Assembly: GCA_900539525.1 (NCBI GenBank)
Contig: UQCM01000031.1
Location: 1 to 32,606, forward strand
Origin: an uncultured Blautia sp.
GTDB lineage: Bacteria > Bacillota > Clostridia > Lachnospirales > Lachnospiraceae
Reading direction: 5' to 3'
DNA: 32,606 nt
The stretch's first letter is position 1, and every line of letters starts with the position of its first letter. Shown one piece after another: positions 29,347 through 32,606 of the stretch. A model generated the notes under the pieces. It saw nothing but the letters and a program-made list of their open reading frames with translations. It was not told the DNA's origin and searched no databases. The position numbers and the translations under genes are program-made.

Positions 29347-31407
29347 CAAAAATCCAATGGACGTCTTACAGATGATTCTGTCAAATACCATAAACATGGC
29401 CGGTAATATACAGATAACAACGATCGTGCTGATCATCGCTCCTCTTGACAGCAGGGTACAGATAGAACTGATCATATCGATCTCCGAATACATTCCTACT
29501 CCAAAGGTTGCTGCAAAAAAGCTTACACCGCTGATCAAAATCGATTTCATGGATGACTTATGAGCCAGTCCGATAGCTTCCATCTTACTCTTCCCCTGGC
29601 CTCTGGCCTTCTGGTATTTACTCGTCATCAGGATCGCATAATCTACGGTAGCCCCCAGCTGGATGGTTCCGATCACGATACTGGCCACAAAGGGGAGGGT
29701 GATACCGGTATAGAATGGAATTGCCATATTCACAAAGATGGCAAATTCGATCACCAGCACCAGGATCACCGGCAGAGAAATGGACCGGAACACCAGCATG
29801 ATAATGATGAAGATGGCTGCGATCGAAGCAATATTTACGTTCCGGATATCCACATTTGTCACATCTGCCAGATCCTTCATCAAAGGTGCCTCTCCGATCA
29901 CCATGGACTGCGGACTGTATCCCTTTACGATCTTATTGACCGCTCCAATCTGTGCATTCTGCTCATCTGTGGCACTGGCATAATCAGAGGCCACAAATTC
30001 CACTTCATAGTCATCACTCTGCACCATACTCCGGATATTCTCCGGAATCATCTCCTCCGGAAATCCGCTTCCCACCAGGGAATTCATACCGATGCACCAT
30101 TTTACACCGTCCACATCATTGATCTCATCCATCATCTTCTGTTTATCTTTTGCTTCCACGCCGTTTTTCAGCATGACCATATACACATTATTTAAATGGA
30201 ATTCCTCTGACAGCTTCTCATTTGCCACGGCGCTGTCCAGCGTTTCCGGCAGGGATTTATCAATGTTGTAATATACACCTGTGTGCATGTTGCCGTACAA
30301 AGCCGGCAGGAACAGAAGTACAAAAACAGCCAGCCAGATTTTATAGTGTTTCGTGATAAATCCGGACACCTTATCCATGTTCGGAATCAGGGATCTGTGC
30401 TTCGTCTTTTCAATCGCCCGGTCAAAAATCAGGATCATCGACGGCAGGAAGGTAATACAGCATAATACTCCAATGATGACTCCCTTTGACATGACGATTC
30501 CGATATTCATTCCCAGCTTGAAGGTCATAAAGCAAAGCGCCGCAAACCCTGCAATCGTTGTTACGGAGCTGCCCACCACCGATTTAAAGGTATTGGAAAT
30601 GGCATGTGCCATGGCACGCTCCTTGTCCCCGTCAAACCGTATCTTGTTTTCTTCATAGGTATTCAGAAGGAAAATGGAATAATCCATGGTAACTCCCAGC
30701 TGAAGCACTGCCGTAAGGGCCTGTGTGAGATAGGAAATATCACCCAGAAAAATATTGGTTCCCAGGTTGTATACGATCGACACTCCGATACTGAAAAGAA
30801 AGATCAGCGGTACCACAAAGGATTCCATCGTCAGGCCAAGCACCAAAAGACACAAAAGTGCGGCAATCGTCACATAGATCGGCATTTCCTTTAACGACAG
30901 ATTCTTAATGTCTGTTACGACTCCGGACATCCCGCTGATAAAGCACTGCTCACGGCAAAGAGTTCTCATCTCGGAAACAGCCTCCATGGTCGCATCGGCT
31001 GATGTGGTGTCGTCAAACAGCGCAATCATCATCGTTGCATTCCCCTGATTAAATGCATCCCTGATCTTATCCGGCAGCATTTCCATCGGCATACGAATAT
31101 CCATAATACTGTCATACCAGAGTACATCTTTGACATGATCTACTTCCTCGATCCGCTCCTTCAGTCTGACGACATTTTTTGGCTCCATATCCTCCACGAC
31201 CACCATGGAAAACGCTCCCATACCAAACTCATCCACCATAATATCCTGCCCCTTCACGGTTTCCAGATGTTCCGGCAGATAGCTCAGGATATCATAGTTA
31301 ATCCTGGTATTCAGATAGCCCCATCCTGCCGGCACCAGAAGCAGCAGACACAGGATAAATATCGGAATCCGGAGCTTTACAATCTTTTTTCCAATCTTAA
31401 CCATCAT
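29317..31407 (-). CDS. MMPL/RND family exporter
   Basis: This 696-residue membrane protein has two repeats of one helix, an extracytoplasmic loop and five helices, the MMPL/RND layout used for lipid, fatty-acid or drug export. Features include QLGVTMDYSIFLLNTYEENK near residue 245 and QLGATVDYAILMTSKYQKAR near 590, the paired proton-relay Asp motifs, and helices after each. The last nine residues, GTAQSHADL, and the stop are read from the 78-bp MITE-like element, so the native C-terminus has been replaced. AGGAGG is 7 bp from ATG at 31407. It lies upstream of the YhgE-like gene on the same strand and divergent from a TetR gene, like the fatty-acid-responsive FarE/FarR pair of staphylococci; the substrate here is unknown. 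Confidence 0.92.
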   Translation of the reverse strand: MMVKIGKKIVKLRIPIFILCLLLLVPAGWGYLNTRINYDILSYLPEHLETVKGQDIMVDEFGMGAFSMVVVEDMEPKNVVRLKERIEEVDHVKDVLWYDSIMDIRMPMEMLPDKIRDAFNQGNATMMIALFDDTTSADATMEAVSEMRTLCREQCFISGMSGVVTDIKNLSLKEMPIYVTIAALLCLLVLGLTMESFVVPLIFLFSIGVSIVYNLGTNIFLGDISYLTQALTAVLQLGVTMDYSIFLLNTYEENKIRFDGDKERAMAHAISNTFKSVVGSSVTTIAGFAALCFMTFKLGMNIGIVMSKGVIIGVLCCITFLPSMILIFDRAIEKTKHRSLIPNMDKVSGFITKHYKIWLAVFVLLFLPALYGNMHTGVYYNIDKSLPETLDSAVANEKLSEEFHLNNVYMVMLKNGVEAKDKQKMMDEINDVDGVKWCIGMNSLVGSGFPEEMIPENIRSMVQSDDYEVEFVASDYASATDEQNAQIGAVNKIVKGYSPQSMVIGEAPLMKDLADVTNVDIRNVNIASIAAIFIIIMLVFRSISLPVILVLVIEFAIFVNMAIPFYTGITLPFVASIVIGTIQLGATVDYAILMTSKYQKARGQGKSKMEAIGLAHKSSMKSILISGVSFFAATFGVGMYSEIDMISSICTLLSRGAMISTIVVICILPAMFMVFDRIICKTSIGFLGTAQSHADL

Positions 31408-31432
31408 CTCGTTTCCTCCTCATCTTTATAAA

Positions 31433-31492
31433 TGACTATTAGTCATTTTTATTTTCTACAGAGTGTTATACGCCAGAAATGACCAATAGTCA
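31433..31492. promoter_or_regulatory. Two TetR-type operators at the MMPL promoter
   Basis: TGACTATTAGTCA (31433-31445) lies in a perfect 19-bp palindrome (31430-31448) in the MMPL leader. TGACCAATAGTCA (31480-31492) overlaps the -35 box. Both share the TGACYAWTAGTCA pattern, and a third related site precedes tetR, pointing to one repressor. Confidence 0.75.
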
Positions 31493-31493
31493 A
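31465..31493 (-). promoter_or_regulatory. Promoter of the MMPL-YhgE genes
   Basis: On the minus strand, TTGACT (31493-31488), a 17-bp spacer and TATAAC (31470-31465) form a good promoter. Operator 31480-31492 covers the -35 region. Confidence 0.75.
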
Positions 31494-31532
31494 TCTTATC
31501 TTTGCTATTTTATGAAATCTTTATAATTTGCT

Positions 31533-31685
31533 GTAACTGTTCAGAGTCATGCAGATTTATAAATATTTGCTCTGGGGAGCTTGCTCAGCAGAGCAAAATT
31601 TTATAAATCTATAGGGCGAGAGCCCTGCATGAGCAAAAGGAAAGCCTCGCAGAGGCGATTTTGCGAATGGACTCTGAATAGTTAC
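31533..31685 (+). mobile_element. MITE-like element, full 153-bp copy
   Basis: The element is exactly 153 bp, the same as the copy at 8850-9002, with ends GTAACTGTTCAGAGTC and GACTCTGAATAGTTAC. The flanks AATTTGCT (31525-31532) and AATTTACT (31686-31693) are 7/8 identical. It lies between the MMPL promoter and the tetR promoter, moving the two apart. Confidence 0.93.
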
Positions 31686-31716
31686 AATTTACTCATATTT
31701 TGTCGATTTTATAAGA

Positions 31717-31745
31717 TTGACTTTTCGTCATTTTTATTCAATAAT
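31717..31745 (+). promoter_or_regulatory. tetR promoter with overlapping operator
   Basis: TTGACT (31717-31722), a 17-bp spacer and AATAAT (31740-31745) form a promoter for tetR. TGACTTTTCGTCA (31718-31730) matches the operator pattern at the MMPL promoter and overlaps the -35 box, implying autorepression. Confidence 0.7.
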
Positions 31746-31759
31746 GGTAATTGTGCAGT

Positions 31760-31782
31760 GTCATGCAGATTTATAAATATTT
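31760..31782 (+). repeat. MITE-like element, left fragment in the tetR leader
   Basis: GTCATGCAGATTTATAAATA and the following TTT match positions 15-37 of the full element. The fragment lies in the tetR 5' untranslated region, 74 bp downstream of the full copy. Confidence 0.7.
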
Positions 31783-31812
31783 ATCATATATAGCATTCAG
31801 GAGAAAATAACT

Positions 31813-32412
31813 GTGGGAAAATTAGAGGTAAAAAAACAGAAAAAAAAGGATGCCCTTCTGAACACTGCCTTTGAGCTTTTTGTCTCCAAGGGTATTCAGA
31901 AAACATCCATATCAGATATTGTAGAAAAGGCGGGCGTGGCAAAGGGTACCTTTTATTTATATTTTACGGACAAATACGATCTGAGGAACAAACTGATCGC
32001 TCACAAAGCAAATCAGCTGTTTCAGGACGCTTACAATGCCATGCATCAGAAGAGCTTTGAAAGCTTTGAAGATCAGGTGGTTTTCCTTTCGGACTATATC
32101 ATCGACCGCCTGGCAGAAGACCGCTCTCTTCTGATGCTTCTCTCCAAGCATCTGAGCTGGGGACTTTTTAAAAATGCCCTTACCGCACCCGATCCCGATT
32201 CTGAAAAAAATGTATATGAAATTTATGAACAGATCATCTCCGAATCCGGCAGAAAGCTGAAGCATCCGGAAATCATGATCTACATGATCGCAGAACTGGT
32301 CAGCGGCAGCATCTACAGTCCGATCCTCTACCAGCAGCCGGTTTCTCTGGATGAAATCAAGCCCTATATCTACGACAACATACGGTATCTTGTGAGAAGT
32401 CATCTAGAATAA
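31813..32412 (+). CDS. TetR family transcriptional repressor
   Basis: The 199-residue protein has an N-terminal TetR helix-turn-helix (about residues 12-58: ALLNTAFELFVSKGIQKTSI, then DIVEKAGVAKGTFYLYFTDKYDL) and a helical ligand-binding domain. GTG at 31813 is the start, with AGGAG at 31799-31803, 9 bp upstream. It is divergent from the MMPL-YhgE genes, and three related TGAC-N5-GTCA sites lie in the shared control region, so it probably represses both itself and the exporter until an exported compound binds. Its TAA stop (32410-32412) lies inside a MITE-like fragment. Confidence 0.92.
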   Translation: MGKLEVKKQKKKDALLNTAFELFVSKGIQKTSISDIVEKAGVAKGTFYLYFTDKYDLRNKLIAHKANQLFQDAYNAMHQKSFESFEDQVVFLSDYIIDRLAEDRSLLMLLSKHLSWGLFKNALTAPDPDSEKNVYEIYEQIISESGRKLKHPEIMIYMIAELVSGSIYSPILYQQPVSLDEIKPYIYDNIRYLVRSHLE

Positions 32413-32433
32413 ATCTATAGGGCGAGAGCCCTG
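32409..32433 (+). repeat. MITE-like element, central hairpin fragment at the tetR stop
   Basis: The central part of the element (ATAAATCTATAGGGCGAGAG and the following CCCTG) overlaps the tetR stop codon. Its AGGGC-GAGA-GCCCT hairpin could influence the tetR 3' end. A second small hairpin, TTCCGG/CCGGAA (32443-32459), follows. Confidence 0.75.
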
Positions 32434-32553
32434 AGTCAAACATTCCGGAAGATCCGGAAATGAGATACCTGCATTGGTTTAAAATCAGCTAAATGAGGTG
32501 ACAAAAAAAACGCCTCAAACCCGCATAAACAGCTAAGTCTGGGACATTTTCAG

Positions 32554-32606
32554 TGCGCGATCAGGGGTTCGAACCCTGGACACCCTGATTAAGAGTCAGG
32601 TGCTCT
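32554..32606 (-). tRNA. tRNA-Lys (anticodon CTT), partial at window edge
   Basis: The minus strand shows the 3' part of the D arm (AGAGC), an anticodon arm CCTGA-CTCTTAA-TCAGG with CTT at 32593-32591, and a T arm CAGGG-TTCGAAC-CCCTG. The acceptor strand ATCGCGC and discriminator A follow. The 3' CCA is not encoded (the next bases are CTG). The 5' acceptor and most of the D arm lie beyond the window. Confidence 0.9.

Noticed and set aside
31581..31793. Short frame MSKRKASQRRFCEWTLNSYN present in each full element
   Set aside because: It recurs only because the element recurs; it has no consistent ribosome site and varies downstream with the flanking DNA, so I do not call it a gene.
32484..32516. 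Terminator with TGAGGTG/CGCCTCA arms and an A8 tract
   Set aside because: The A tract lies in the loop rather than after a GC stem on either strand, so an intrinsic terminator is not convincing.

Overview
The window looks like a chromosomal segment of a gut-type Clostridia bacterium, most likely Lachnospiraceae. This rests on protein flavour (AGCS symporter, BioY, Hcp with its ferredoxin partner, MMPL/YhgE pair, BspA-like and GLUG-type surface proteins), strong AGGAGG ribosome sites, moderate GC, and dispersed short inverted-repeat elements. I cannot name a species.

Layout. 1-2810: a truncated MATE transporter, a macro-domain/HTH protein and a VWA-domain protein, closed by a symmetric bidirectional terminator. 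2806-4938 (minus): an SPFH/zinc-ribbon protein, ferritin and a Bfd-like [2Fe-2S] protein in one operon. 5099-6489: a BirA-type operator and promoter, bioY, and a bioB wrecked by an internal deletion, abutting a possible Uma2 remnant. 6653-8821 (minus): an AGCS amino-acid symporter and a Crp/Fnr regulator. 9185-11488: a ferredoxin-like partner and hybrid-cluster protein Hcp (nitrosative stress), probably controlled by that regulator. 11561-12648 (minus): a YczE-like membrane protein and a VOC protein. 12758-16074 is a gene graveyard: a decayed IS66 transposase, the tail of an RlmD-like methyltransferase, an intact AAA/DUF4143 ATPase with an unusual promoter, a second DUF4143 fragment and an ABC-exporter fragment. 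16075-24467 (minus): a 2336-residue secreted repeat protein, a 35-residue small protein and a membrane-anchored BspA-like protein, all same-strand behind one strong promoter. 24837-26458 (minus): an RlmD/RlmCD-type methyltransferase and a GatB/YqeY protein. 26636-32412: YhgE-like and MMPL genes divergent from a TetR repressor with three matching operator sites. The right edge holds part of a tRNA-Lys.

The most striking unannotated signal is a dispersed MITE-like family. Two full copies are each exactly 153 bp, and there are deleted copies, a 78-bp derivative and fragments. Full copies carry 16-bp terminal inverted repeats resembling the end of the IS66 remnant in this window and are flanked by 8-bp near-identical duplications, as IS66 elements generate. 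One copy supplies the last nine codons and stop of the MMPL exporter; others sit in the tetR control region, at the tetR stop codon and in front of the MATE gene. A 60-bp element with different ends also has an 8-bp duplication.

The best candidate for an undescribed system is the surface operon: giant secreted protein, 35-residue acidic peptide with a glycine-rich tail, and membrane-anchored partner.
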